Below, one piece after another: positions 1 through 7,380 of a stretch of DNA of 28,382 nucleotides. The translations under genes were made by a program, and so were the position numbers. Origin of the DNA: CAYJAD01 sp964372165. GTDB lineage: Bacteria; Desulfobacterota; Desulfovibrionia; Desulfovibrionales; Desulfovibrionaceae. The stretch spans positions 1 through 28,382 of the forward strand of contig CAYJPT010000009.1 of NCBI GenBank assembly GCA_964372165.1. The letters run 5' to 3'. Numbering within the stretch: position 1 is the first letter of the stretch; each line of letters begins with the position of its first letter. Below the pieces are notes generated by a model. The model worked only from the letters and a program-made list of their open reading frames with translations, had not been told where the DNA came from and ran no database searches.

Positions 1-86
1 AAAAACCACGCTTTTTTGCGTCCCACAGGGCCAATGAAGGCAGTGTGCCTTTCTGATTTATTCTGCTTGCAGAATAATTCAGTATT
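1..86 (-). repeat. Repeat family 2, copy 1, cut by the window edge
   Basis: This segment is the reverse complement of 6220-6305, with about 7 differences in 86 positions including one single-base gap. It contains a 30-nt palindrome at 53-82 (14-bp arms with one mismatch, two-base centre), a short AAGGCA/TGCCTT hairpin and an ACGC/GCGT hairpin around an A-run. The copy reads leftward out of the window, so its far end is not visible. It has no open reading frame. It lies about 140 bp beyond the leuB stop. Confidence 0.85.
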
Positions 87-227
87 TCCTTAATAATTTT
101 TCAATACTACAGAGCTGAAAGCATGTTTTTTAGCGCACATATTCCAGTACACATCTGCAAATTATGTCAAACTCTTATGTTAATTGAAATATCCAAGCAC
201 AATAAAAGTACATCTAGTGTCGTAGTA

Positions 228-1307
228 TTATGCAAGAATTTGCTTTACAACGGCATCACCCATCTCAGTAGTACCGCATAATTTTTTGCCATCTTCCATG
301 ATATCACCGGTTCGGTGATTCATCATCAATACTTTACGCACTGCCATTTCAATACAATCAGCCTCTTCAGATGCATCAAAAGCTAAACGCAACATCATGG
401 CTGCCGATAAAATTGTAGCCAAGGGGTTAGCTTTATTTTGTCCTGCAATGTCCGGTGCAGAACCATGAATTGGCTCAAATAGCCCAGGGCCTTGAGCACC
501 CAGTGATGCAGATGGCAACATACCAAGAGAACCAGTAATTACTGCTGCTTCATCAGATAATATATCACCAAAGAGGTTACCAGTAACAATAACATCAAAT
601 TGAGAAGGATCCCGTACAAGCTGCATGGCAGCATTATCAACATACATATGGCTTAGCTCAACATCAGCATATTCATTATGCACGTTAGTTATAATTTCAC
701 GCCATAACCTAGAAGTTTCAAGTACATTAGCTTTATCACAAGAACATACTTTTTTACGTCTTTTACGAGCAGTTTCAAAAGCTACATGCGCTATGCGCTC
801 AATTTCGCTCACAGAGTAGATCATTGTATTATATCCTACTCTTTCGCCATTGCGCTCCTCAATAGATCTTGGCTGGCCAAAATAAATACCGCCTGTTAGT
901 TCTCGCACAACTATAAGATCAAGTCCCTTTTGTGCAATATCAGCTCGCAATAAGCATGCTCCTGCAAGCTCAGGAAATAAAGTTGCAGGACGCAAGTTAG
1001 CAAATAAACCAAGCTCCTTACGTATATCCAAAAGTCCTTTTTCTGGCCTTACATCATTAGATAAATGATCCCACTTCGGTCCACCTACAGCACCCAAAAA
1101 TACAGCATCTGAGTTTTTACACGCAGTAACTGTTTCAGTTGGTAATGGAGTCCCAGTTGCATCAATGGCAGCACCACCAATAAGCGCAGTACTAAATGTA
1201 AATTGATGTCCAAATTTTTCAGCAATAGCTTCCAATGCTTTTTTTGCTTCAGTTACAATTTCAGGGCCAATACCGTCACCAGGGAGAAGGCAAATATCTT
1301 TTTGCAT
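228..1307 (-). CDS. leuB: 3-isopropylmalate dehydrogenase
   Basis: LeuB oxidises and decarboxylates 3-isopropylmalate to 2-oxoisocaproate with NAD+, the third step of the leucine branch, in the cytoplasm. The 359-residue protein has the usual family length. The N-terminal LLPGDGIGPEI motif is at about residues 7-17, the TGGIYFG segment with the active-site Tyr at about 138-144, the catalytic Lys in CDKANVL at about 192, and the metal- and NAD-binding stretch GNLFGDILSDEA at about 243-254 with its aspartates in place. The start is ATG preceded by an AAGAGAAC ribosome site, 9 bases after the leuD stop. It is the last gene of the psd-pssA-leuA-leuC-leuD-leuB run. I see no convincing intrinsic terminator after it; a dispersed repeat lies about 140 bp beyond. 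Confidence 0.97.
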   Translation of the reverse strand: MQKDICLLPGDGIGPEIVTEAKKALEAIAEKFGHQFTFSTALIGGAAIDATGTPLPTETVTACKNSDAVFLGAVGGPKWDHLSNDVRPEKGLLDIRKELGLFANLRPATLFPELAGACLLRADIAQKGLDLIVVRELTGGIYFGQPRSIEERNGERVGYNTMIYSVSEIERIAHVAFETARKRRKKVCSCDKANVLETSRLWREIITNVHNEYADVELSHMYVDNAAMQLVRDPSQFDVIVTGNLFGDILSDEAAVITGSLGMLPSASLGAQGPGLFEPIHGSAPDIAGQNKANPLATILSAAMMLRLAFDASEEADCIEMAVRKVLMMNHRTGDIMEDGKKLCGTTEMGDAVVKQILA

Positions 1308-1316
1308 AAAGTTCTC

Positions 1317-1811
1317 TTAAGTATTAAGTTTTTCTTTAACGTAATTTACCAAGCCGCCTTTGCGCACCAACTCCTCCATGGAGTCTGGCAAAGCAGGGCA
1401 AGTTATAACAGTATTATTGCTATGGTTAACAATAGTACCTTTAACTGCATCAACTTCCAAATTATGTCCATCTTGTATTTTTTCTACTTCATCACCAATC
1501 TCTATTAATATAAGACCCATATTAAAAGCATTGCGATAAAAAATTCGAGCAAAGCTATGTGCAATGACAACATTCATTCCAGCACCTAAAATAGCTAAAG
1601 GTGCATGCTCACGTGATGAGCCACAACCAAAGTTACGTTCTGCAACTAATATGTCACCATTATTAACACGCTTAACCCAATTTGGCTCAAGCCCTTCCAT
1701 ACAGTTTTGACCAAGTACATGCTTATCAGCACTAACTAAAAAACGTGCCGGAATAATGGCATCTGTATCTATATGTTCGCCTACTTTATGAACTGTTCCT
1801 TTGAAATGCAT
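1317..1811 (-). CDS. leuD: 3-isopropylmalate dehydratase small subunit
   Basis: This is the small (swivel-domain) subunit that works with LeuC to isomerise 2-isopropylmalate to 3-isopropylmalate. The protein is 164 residues, the short form found with the shorter LeuC type in Deltaproteobacteria, archaea and clostridia, rather than the roughly 200-residue enterobacterial form. The signature NFGCGSSREHAP lies at about residues 60-71, and HIDTDAIIPARFL at about 13-25. A GAGGA ribosome site precedes the ATG. It sits 53 bp after leuC and 9 bp before leuB, so it is almost certainly cotranscribed. Short subunits of this kind can be hard to tell from homoaconitase subunits by sequence, but the complete leuACDB context settles the assignment. 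Confidence 0.95.
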   Translation of the reverse strand: MHFKGTVHKVGEHIDTDAIIPARFLVSADKHVLGQNCMEGLEPNWVKRVNNGDILVAERNFGCGSSREHAPLAILGAGMNVVIAHSFARIFYRNAFNMGLILIEIGDEVEKIQDGHNLEVDAVKGTIVNHSNNTVITCPALPDSMEELVRKGGLVNYVKEKLNT

Positions 1812-1864
1812 AATATATATCCTCTATAATTAATTCAACGACTTATACAGCGTAAAAATTAATT

Positions 1865-3124
1865 TTACAATGATGCTGGCCCACAAACTTCACCAGTTAT
1901 GGCTGACGCTGCTGCCACAATGGGGCTTGCTAAATATATTTCAGAACTCAAACTACCCATACGCCCTTTAAAATTACGGTTTGTAGTTGTAACTGCACGC
2001 TCATTATCACCTAAAATACCCATAAAACCACCTAGGCATGGACCACAAGTGGGGGGACTTATGATACAACCGGCATCAGCAAAAATTTCAAAAAGCCCTT
2101 CGCGCATAGCATTTTTCCATACGCTTGGTGTCGCAGGAATGATAATACAACGCACACCTTTAGCAATTTTTTTGCCTTTAAGTACAAGGGCTGCGTCACG
2201 CATGTCACTTAAACGCCCATTTGTGCATGAGCCGATAACTACTTGTTGAATTGGTGTATTTTTAACTTCAGACACTGGTTTCACATTATCCGGCAAATGC
2301 GGACAAGCAACTACAGGCTCAAGATCATTCACATTAAATTGTATTTGACTTTCATACTCTGCATCATTATCAGCATGCAAGCTTTGCTGTTTTGGTCGAT
2401 GATGCGCATTACCATAAGCAATGGTCTTATCATCTGCTGCAAAAAGACCAACCTTACCACCGGCTTCAATGGCCATATTTGCCATTGTCAATCTACCATC
2501 AATCTCCATATTTTCAATAGTAGTGCCATCAAACTCTAAAGCGCGGTAAAGAGCACCATCAACCCCAATTTTACCAATGAGCATCAAAATTAGATCTTTG
2601 GGGCGTAGCCATTTTGGCATTTCGCCATTGTAGGTAACGCGAATAGATGGTGGGACCTTAAACCAAGTTTCTCCAAGAGCCATACCACCTGCAATATCAG
2701 TTGAACCAAGTCCGGTGGCAAATGCACCAAGTCCACCATAGGTACAAGTATGGCTATCAGCACCAATTACAACATCGCCTGCGCCCACTAAACCAAGTTC
2801 TGGCAAAAGTGCATGCTCAACACCACAATCTCCACCTTCATAATAATGAGTAAGATTTTGCGCTGTAGCAAATTTTCTTGAAACAAGCACTTGATTTGCT
2901 GATTCAATATCTTTTTGAGGAGTAAAGTGATCCATAACTAAGACAACTTTATCCTTATCAAAAACCTTTTTAGCCCCCATACCCTCAAAAGATTTTATGG
3001 CAAGTGGGGCAGTAATATCGTTGGCAAGCACAAGGGAGAGCTTGCACCGTATAATTTGCCCTGTAGCTTTGATGGTATCATCTGTGTGCTTTTGTAATAT
3101 TTTTTGAGCTAGAGTAAGTGACAT
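1865..3124 (-). CDS. leuC: 3-isopropylmalate dehydratase large subunit
   Basis: LeuC is the aconitase-family subunit that carries the [4Fe-4S] cluster and partners LeuD. I use the ATG at 3124 (419 residues, MSLTLAQK) rather than the in-frame ATG at 3151. A good AAGGAA ribosome site lies about 8 bases before 3124, and the upstream start would overlap the end of leuA. The cluster-binding cysteines are visible at about residues 300 (GSCTNGR) and 360 and 363 (PPTCGPCLGG). The substrate-side motif GADSHTCTYGGLGAFATG is at about 121-138. The length matches the shorter LeuC/homoaconitase type that pairs with a short LeuD. It starts 13 bp after the leuA stop. Confidence 0.96.
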   Translation of the reverse strand: MSLTLAQKILQKHTDDTIKATGQIIRCKLSLVLANDITAPLAIKSFEGMGAKKVFDKDKVVLVMDHFTPQKDIESANQVLVSRKFATAQNLTHYYEGGDCGVEHALLPELGLVGAGDVVIGADSHTCTYGGLGAFATGLGSTDIAGGMALGETWFKVPPSIRVTYNGEMPKWLRPKDLILMLIGKIGVDGALYRALEFDGTTIENMEIDGRLTMANMAIEAGGKVGLFAADDKTIAYGNAHHRPKQQSLHADNDAEYESQIQFNVNDLEPVVACPHLPDNVKPVSEVKNTPIQQVVIGSCTNGRLSDMRDAALVLKGKKIAKGVRCIIIPATPSVWKNAMREGLFEIFADAGCIISPPTCGPCLGGFMGILGDNERAVTTTNRNFKGRMGSLSSEIYLASPIVAAASAITGEVCGPASL

Positions 3125-3137
3125 ATTATTTCCTTTC

Positions 3138-4670
3138 TTAATTGCATTCACTTTCTTTTTTGGCTAAGCGATTTAAGGCATTAACATATGCCCGTGCACT
3201 TGCATAAGTTACATCAGGGTGAGCAGCACGACCAACAGCACAAATATTTTTTTCTTTATCGCAAATACGTACCATCACTTCACCTTGTGCGTCTGTTCCA
3301 CCGGTGACTGCATTTACAGCATACTGCTGTAATTCTGGTGACTTGCCAACAAGCTGGCTAATAATATTAAATAATGCGTCAACCGGTCCCACACCGAAAC
3401 CTGAGCCTTTTTTCTCAACTCCATCAACATCCATAATAACTGCAGCTGTTGGTGGTATATCTTGAGTTGATGAACTATTAATACTTGCGTGATGCAAACG
3501 ATAGCGGTCTGGTATACGATATATTTCTTCAAGCACCAAGGCTACCAAGTCTTCATCATGTACAGTTTCTTTTTGGTCTGCGAGTTTTTTTACTGCATCA
3601 AAAACAATATTAATTTGCTCTTCACCCAAGGTATAACCAAGATTTTCAAGTTTAGATTTTACAGCATTACGCCCTGAGTGCTTGCCAAGCACCAAATCAC
3701 TTTGACTACGCCCCACCGATTCAGGTGTCATTATTTCATATGTTTCACGATTTTTTAACATACCATCTTGATGTATGCCAGATTCATGCGCAAAGGCATT
3801 ACCGCCAATGATGGATTTATTTGCAGGAATTGGCTGACCAATTGTCATGGATAACATGCGACACGCAGGATAAAGTTGCTCAGTATTAATAGTACTTGTT
3901 AAACCATAATAGTCATGTCTTACTCGTAAAGCCATAGCGACTTCTTCAAGAGCAGCGTTGCCGGCACGTTCACCAATGCCACCAAGTGTTACTTCCACTT
4001 GTCTTGCACCAGCATGCACAGCTGCAAGTGTATTAGCTACAGCCACGCCTAAATCATCATGGCAATGTACACTAAAAATTGCCTTATCACTGTTTGGTGT
4101 ATTCTCAATTATATAACGAATCAGGCTAGCATACTCATCTGGCTGGGCATATCCAACAGTATCTGGTATATTAATAACTTTTGCACCAGCTTTAATCACC
4201 GCCTCAGTTACGCGGCACAAAAAATCTTTATCTGAGCGAGATGCATCCTCAGCGGAAAACTCCACATTACTTGTATATGATGCAGCACGCTTAACTCCTG
4301 CAACAGCCATTTCTAATACAGCGTCTGGTTCTTTGCATAATTTATATTTCATATGCAGTGCCGATGTGGAAACAAAGGTGTGAATGCGTGGATTTTCACC
4401 AAGTTTAATGGCCTCCCAGCAGCGATCAATATCTGTAGGCAAAGCACGACAAAGACCTGCAACTTCTGAGTCACGTGTCTGTTTGGCAATGGCTTGTACG
4501 GCCTCAAAATCACCTTGGCTGGCAGCCGGAAAGCCCGCTTCCATAACATTTACCCCTACTATTTCAAGCTGCCGAGCAAGACGCAATTTTTCAGCCAAGT
4601 TCATTGTAGCTCCAGGGGATTGTTCACCATCGCGTAAGGTAGTATCGAAAAAATAAACTTGATTATTCAT
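3138..4670 (-). CDS. leuA: 2-isopropylmalate synthase
   Basis: LeuA condenses acetyl-CoA with 2-oxoisovalerate, the committed step of leucine synthesis. The 510-residue protein is a full-length synthase. The TIM-barrel motif DTTLRDGEQSPG is at residues 9-20, the metal-binding HxH pair is His202 and His204 in VHCHDDLG, and GGIGERAGN follows at about 230-238. The C-terminal third (from about 390) matches the LeuA dimer domain that normally gives leucine feedback inhibition. The ATG has a GGAGA site 8 bases upstream. The 116-bp gap between pssA and leuA contains a long inverted repeat, described separately, and may hold regulation specific to the leu genes. Confidence 0.97.
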   Translation of the reverse strand: MNNQVYFFDTTLRDGEQSPGATMNLAEKLRLARQLEIVGVNVMEAGFPAASQGDFEAVQAIAKQTRDSEVAGLCRALPTDIDRCWEAIKLGENPRIHTFVSTSALHMKYKLCKEPDAVLEMAVAGVKRAASYTSNVEFSAEDASRSDKDFLCRVTEAVIKAGAKVINIPDTVGYAQPDEYASLIRYIIENTPNSDKAIFSVHCHDDLGVAVANTLAAVHAGARQVEVTLGGIGERAGNAALEEVAMALRVRHDYYGLTSTINTEQLYPACRMLSMTIGQPIPANKSIIGGNAFAHESGIHQDGMLKNRETYEIMTPESVGRSQSDLVLGKHSGRNAVKSKLENLGYTLGEEQINIVFDAVKKLADQKETVHDEDLVALVLEEIYRIPDRYRLHHASINSSSTQDIPPTAAVIMDVDGVEKKGSGFGVGPVDALFNIISQLVGKSPELQQYAVNAVTGGTDAQGEVMVRICDKEKNICAVGRAAHPDVTYASARAYVNALNRLAKKESECN

Positions 4671-4731
4671 ATATGATCTCCATAAAGTTAATATAATCCT
4701 TTGCAGAAAAATACAAAGGTTCTTCTGTCAT

Positions 4732-4777
4732 GGTCAGCCGTATATCGGCACAATTTAGGGGATTTTGTTGGCTGACC
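4732..4777 (-). promoter_or_regulatory. Inverted repeats in the leuA leader
   Basis: Between pssA and leuA, an exact 8-base inverted repeat GGTCAGCC/GGCTGACC spans 4732-4777. A shorter hairpin GCCG-TATAT-CGGC (4737-4749) shares bases with it, so the two cannot form together. Closer to leuA, CCTTTG/CAAAGG can form a further stem. This layout could be an attenuator-like leader or an operator for leuA. I found no leader peptide rich in leucine codons and no clean U-tract terminator, so the function is only inferred. Confidence 0.4.
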
Positions 4778-4786
4778 GCCATATGG

Positions 4787-5551
4787 TTAATCGCTTGGCA
4801 GCGATAAACCACGCAGCAGTTCCCGATTGCGACGGGGTAAAACAAAAAAAGTGTACACAAGACCTGCTATTATATAAGATAGGGCCACAAAGAAAGCCAA
4901 AAGCTTAGGTTGGGATATCAATAAAGCAAAAAGTAAAATCACTGTAACCATTGTACTAAAAGGGTGGGCCTTTACAAAAGCGTACTCTTTAAAGGAATAA
5001 TATCGCACTCTACTAACCATGAGCATGCCAAGGCTTATAGTTAAAACTAGAGCCATATACGGAGTGAACCAGTGCATTATTTCCGGTATAAATTGTGCAA
5101 AAAACACAAAACTAACTGCAGTACAACCCGCTGCCGGAGTGGGCAAACCAATGAAGAATTTTTTATTGGTTACTGCCGTTGATATATTAAAGCGTGCAAG
5201 GCGTAAGGCTGCGCAAACTGAAAAAATAAAGCAAAAAGCAACACCAAGTCGACCAAAATTATGCAAATGCCAATGCCAAAACAATACGGAAGGTGCTATA
5301 CCAAAAGCTACAAGATCTGCCAAGGAGTCATATTGAACGCCAAACTCACTGGCAGTATTAGTAAGCCTTGCAACTTTTCCATCAAGTCCATCCATGAGGG
5401 CTGCAAACACAATAGCCAAAGCAGCATCTTCAAAGCGTGACTGAGAAGACCAGACAATGGCTAAAAACCCTGAAAAAAAACTTAGGGTTGTAATAATATT
5501 TGGGAGCAAATAAACTCCCTTACGACGACGAGAAGTACTAATTTGACTCAT
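4787..5551 (-). CDS. pssA: CDP-diacylglycerol--serine O-phosphatidyltransferase
   Basis: PssA joins CDP-diacylglycerol and serine to form phosphatidylserine in the cytoplasmic membrane; Psd then decarboxylates it to phosphatidylethanolamine. The 254-residue polytopic membrane protein contains the CDP-alcohol phosphotransferase signature D57-G58-x2-A61-R62-x8-G71-x3-D75-x3-D79 inside LDGKVARLTNTASEFG and the residues after it. Several hydrophobic segments follow. This is the membrane (Bacillus-like) type, not the soluble E. coli type. The ATG lies within the last codons of psd (14-base overlap), which indicates translational coupling. The neighbouring leuA is part of the same transcription direction; the psd-pssA-leu order is typical of Desulfovibrio. 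Confidence 0.96.
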   Translation of the reverse strand: MSQISTSRRRKGVYLLPNIITTLSFFSGFLAIVWSSQSRFEDAALAIVFAALMDGLDGKVARLTNTASEFGVQYDSLADLVAFGIAPSVLFWHWHLHNFGRLGVAFCFIFSVCAALRLARFNISTAVTNKKFFIGLPTPAAGCTAVSFVFFAQFIPEIMHWFTPYMALVLTISLGMLMVSRVRYYSFKEYAFVKAHPFSTMVTVILLFALLISQPKLLAFFVALSYIIAGLVYTFFVLPRRNRELLRGLSLPSD

Positions 5552-6188
5552 ATAATTTAGCTACAACACTTTGCCCTGCAAAAACTTGTTCACCAATTTT
5601 TACATTAGCAATGTACCCATCGGGAATATATAGATCAACTCTAGATCCAAAGCGTATCATGCCATAGCGTTCACCACGCTCTAACACATCTCCAATATCC
5701 ACACGGCATACGATACGCCTTGCAATTAGACCTGCAATTTGTACCATTGTCCAATCATTTCCATGCTCATCTTTTAACACATATGCGCAACGCTCATTAT
5801 CTGTTGCAGCTTTATCCCATGCGGCATTAAAATATTTACCAGCAAAGTAGCGTATATCTTTCACAGTACCCTTAACAGGTGAGCGATTAACATGCACACT
5901 AAATACATTCATGAAAATACATATACACGTCAGTGGAGCTCCACTTATTGGGTCCGGGCGTGTATCAATACGAATAATGCGCCCATCAGCAGGGCTGACA
6001 GCAATATCTTTATCCTGCGGAATTACCCGTTCAGGATCACGAAAAAAATGGCAGGCAAACCAAGTTAACAAAAGAAATGTTACTGCCAAAGGCCAACACC
6101 CTATCAGTGCAAAAATCAATGCAGCAAAGCCACAAAGACCGATACTTGGCCAACCTTCAGGTGTGATACTAACGGATGCTTGGCGCAT
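5538..6188 (-). CDS. psd: Phosphatidylserine decarboxylase, short type
   Basis: Psd removes CO2 from phosphatidylserine to give phosphatidylethanolamine, using a pyruvoyl group made by self-cleavage. The 216-residue protein is the short proteobacterial type. The predicted cleavage site is Gly181-Ser182 in IRFGSRVDLYIP, so Ser182 would become the pyruvoyl group of the small alpha chain. Hydrophobic segments at about residues 14-45 would anchor the proenzyme in the membrane, and NVFSVHVNRSPVKG (about 93-106) is a family-conserved stretch. The ATG has a TAGGAGT ribosome site. It is the first gene of the operon. The palindrome of a dispersed repeat begins only about 35 bp upstream of the start, so the promoter lies in or beyond that repeat. 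Confidence 0.95.
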   Translation of the reverse strand: MRQASVSITPEGWPSIGLCGFAALIFALIGCWPLAVTFLLLTWFACHFFRDPERVIPQDKDIAVSPADGRIIRIDTRPDPISGAPLTCICIFMNVFSVHVNRSPVKGTVKDIRYFAGKYFNAAWDKAATDNERCAYVLKDEHGNDWTMVQIAGLIARRIVCRVDIGDVLERGERYGMIRFGSRVDLYIPDGYIANVKIGEQVFAGQSVVAKLYESN

Positions 6189-6504
6189 ATTTACTCCTAA
6201 ATTGCATAATACTTAAGGCAATACTGTTTTATTCGGCAAGCAGAATAAAACAGAAAGGCACACTGCCTTCATTCGCCCGTGGGACGCAAAAAAGCGTTGT
6301 TTTTTGCTCTCATTCGACGTGCAAAATAGGCATAATTGCCTACTTTGTAAGGAAACGTACAATATGTTTTTTGACTTGCTGATTCAATCAATGTTTCCTT
6401 AAAGGCTCTGTTGCCCTTCCACATAGTTGCAATTCTACCTACACTACATATGAAAAGCAAGCATCAAATCTAGGCATAACTGTAAAAAAACATGTAAAAT
6501 GCAT
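6189..6504. other. Intergenic region upstream of psd
   Basis: This 316-bp gap separates psd from the phosphoesterase gene, both on the minus strand. Most of it is filled by repeat family 2 copy 2 and further inverted repeats to about 6401. A TATTAT sequence on the minus strand at 6206-6211 could be a -10 element for psd, but no good -35 sits at the right distance. From about 6405 to 6504 I see nothing recognisable. Confidence 0.6.
6220..6401 (+). repeat. Repeat family 2, copy 2
   Basis: The part at 6220-6305 is the inverted match of window positions 1-86, about 92 percent identical by eye. It opens with a palindrome at 6224-6253 (arms CTGTTTTATTCGGC and GCAGAATAAAACAG, centre AA). The AAGGCA/TGCCTT hairpin follows. 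Beyond the shared part, more inverted repeats continue: TAGGCA/TGCCTA (6327-6342) and an exact 9-base pair TAAGGAAAC/GTTTCCTTA (6348-6401). Relative to copy 1, the palindrome shows a paired change (A-T to T-A), so the fold is kept. The right boundary is uncertain because copy 1 is cut by the window edge. Confidence 0.75.
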
Positions 6505-7194
6505 CTACTTTTCTAGCAGCTTTAATTGCGCAGATAATTTATCACCATTATAGCGCAAGACCACATAACCTCCTGCACCAAAATCACCCGGATTAATAAT
6601 GACTGTGCGTCCGATACTATCTTCATTGCGTGCCTCATGTATATGTCCGCACACACAAAGATCAGGCTGTTTTTGTTCTATAAATTCACGCACTGCAGTT
6701 GAACCAACATGTATATTATCACCAATTACATCACAAAGCGTATTCTTGGGAGGATTATGCGATATTAACAGTTTGTGCTTCCATGCTTGTGCTTTCTCCC
6801 AGCATTCAGCAAGCCATTGTTCATAACTTGATTCTGGAAACTCACTTGGTGTCGAAAAAGGCGTAATGGTTGAAGCACCCACACCAAATATCGCTACATT
6901 CGGTGCTATTTCATGCACCTGAACATGCAAGTTACACTGCTTTTCTTGTAGCCACTCTGTGACTTCAAGCTTATCCATATTTCCAATCTGTGCAAAAAAC
7001 TTAGAACTATGTTTTTGTATGGGCTCAAGCACACGCCTTGCCTCATCAATGCCACCACAATTTGTCATATCACCTGTGACAATGATTGCATCCGCTTGAC
7101 TCAACTCAGGTATTTTGACTAGATCGCTAATATCATCGTGTATGTCACCAAGGGCAATCCACAAATACTCCTTTTCTTTACTTTGCTCAGCCAT
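6505..7194 (-). CDS. Calcineurin-like metallophosphoesterase
   Basis: This is a 229-residue cytoplasmic protein of the calcineurin-like phosphoesterase superfamily. The dinuclear-metal motifs appear in order: GDIHD (about 16-20), GDMTN (41-45), GNMD (71-74, in place of the common GNHD), SHNPP (145-149) and CGHIHEAR (182-189), which matches the small one-domain family that includes YfcE-like and archaeal phosphodiesterases. The substrate cannot be read from the sequence; phosphodiesterase or nucleotidase activity is the family norm. No signal peptide is visible. The ribosome site before the ATG is weak. It has its own 186-bp upstream gap after the glycosyltransferase genes and is probably transcribed separately from psd. 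Confidence 0.88.
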   Translation of the reverse strand: MAEQSKEKEYLWIALGDIHDDISDLVKIPELSQADAIIVTGDMTNCGGIDEARRVLEPIQKHSSKFFAQIGNMDKLEVTEWLQEKQCNLHVQVHEIAPNVAIFGVGASTITPFSTPSEFPESSYEQWLAECWEKAQAWKHKLLISHNPPKNTLCDVIGDNIHVGSTAVREFIEQKQPDLCVCGHIHEARNEDSIGRTVIINPGDFGAGGYVVLRYNGDKLSAQLKLLEK

Positions 7195-7380
7195 TCATGC
7201 ACTCGCTTTAAATTATAATATTCTTAAAAAAATAAACACATTATCAAAATTTTTCATGCAATAGTAAATAAGGCTCCAGCCATTAGTATTGACATTGCGT
7301 GCTGATTATTTTTTCAGCATAAGCTACTTGCGTATCGATAACCTTTAGCACGACACAATTTGACGACACTATCTAAATAA

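Noticed and set aside
4384..4656. Open reading frame of 90 codons on the plus strand opposite leuA
   Set aside because: It lies wholly antisense to the start of leuA, has no ribosome site and encodes no recognisable domain; it reflects codon bias of leuA.
4663..4860. Open reading frame across the pssA-leuA junction, considered as a leu leader peptide
   Set aside because: It overlaps the 3' end of pssA in another frame, is not rich in leucine codons near the stems and has no ribosome site.
7300..7319. Hairpin TGCTGA/TCAGCA after the glycosyltransferases as a terminator
   Set aside because: The stem is only six base pairs and no T-run follows in the direction of transcription.
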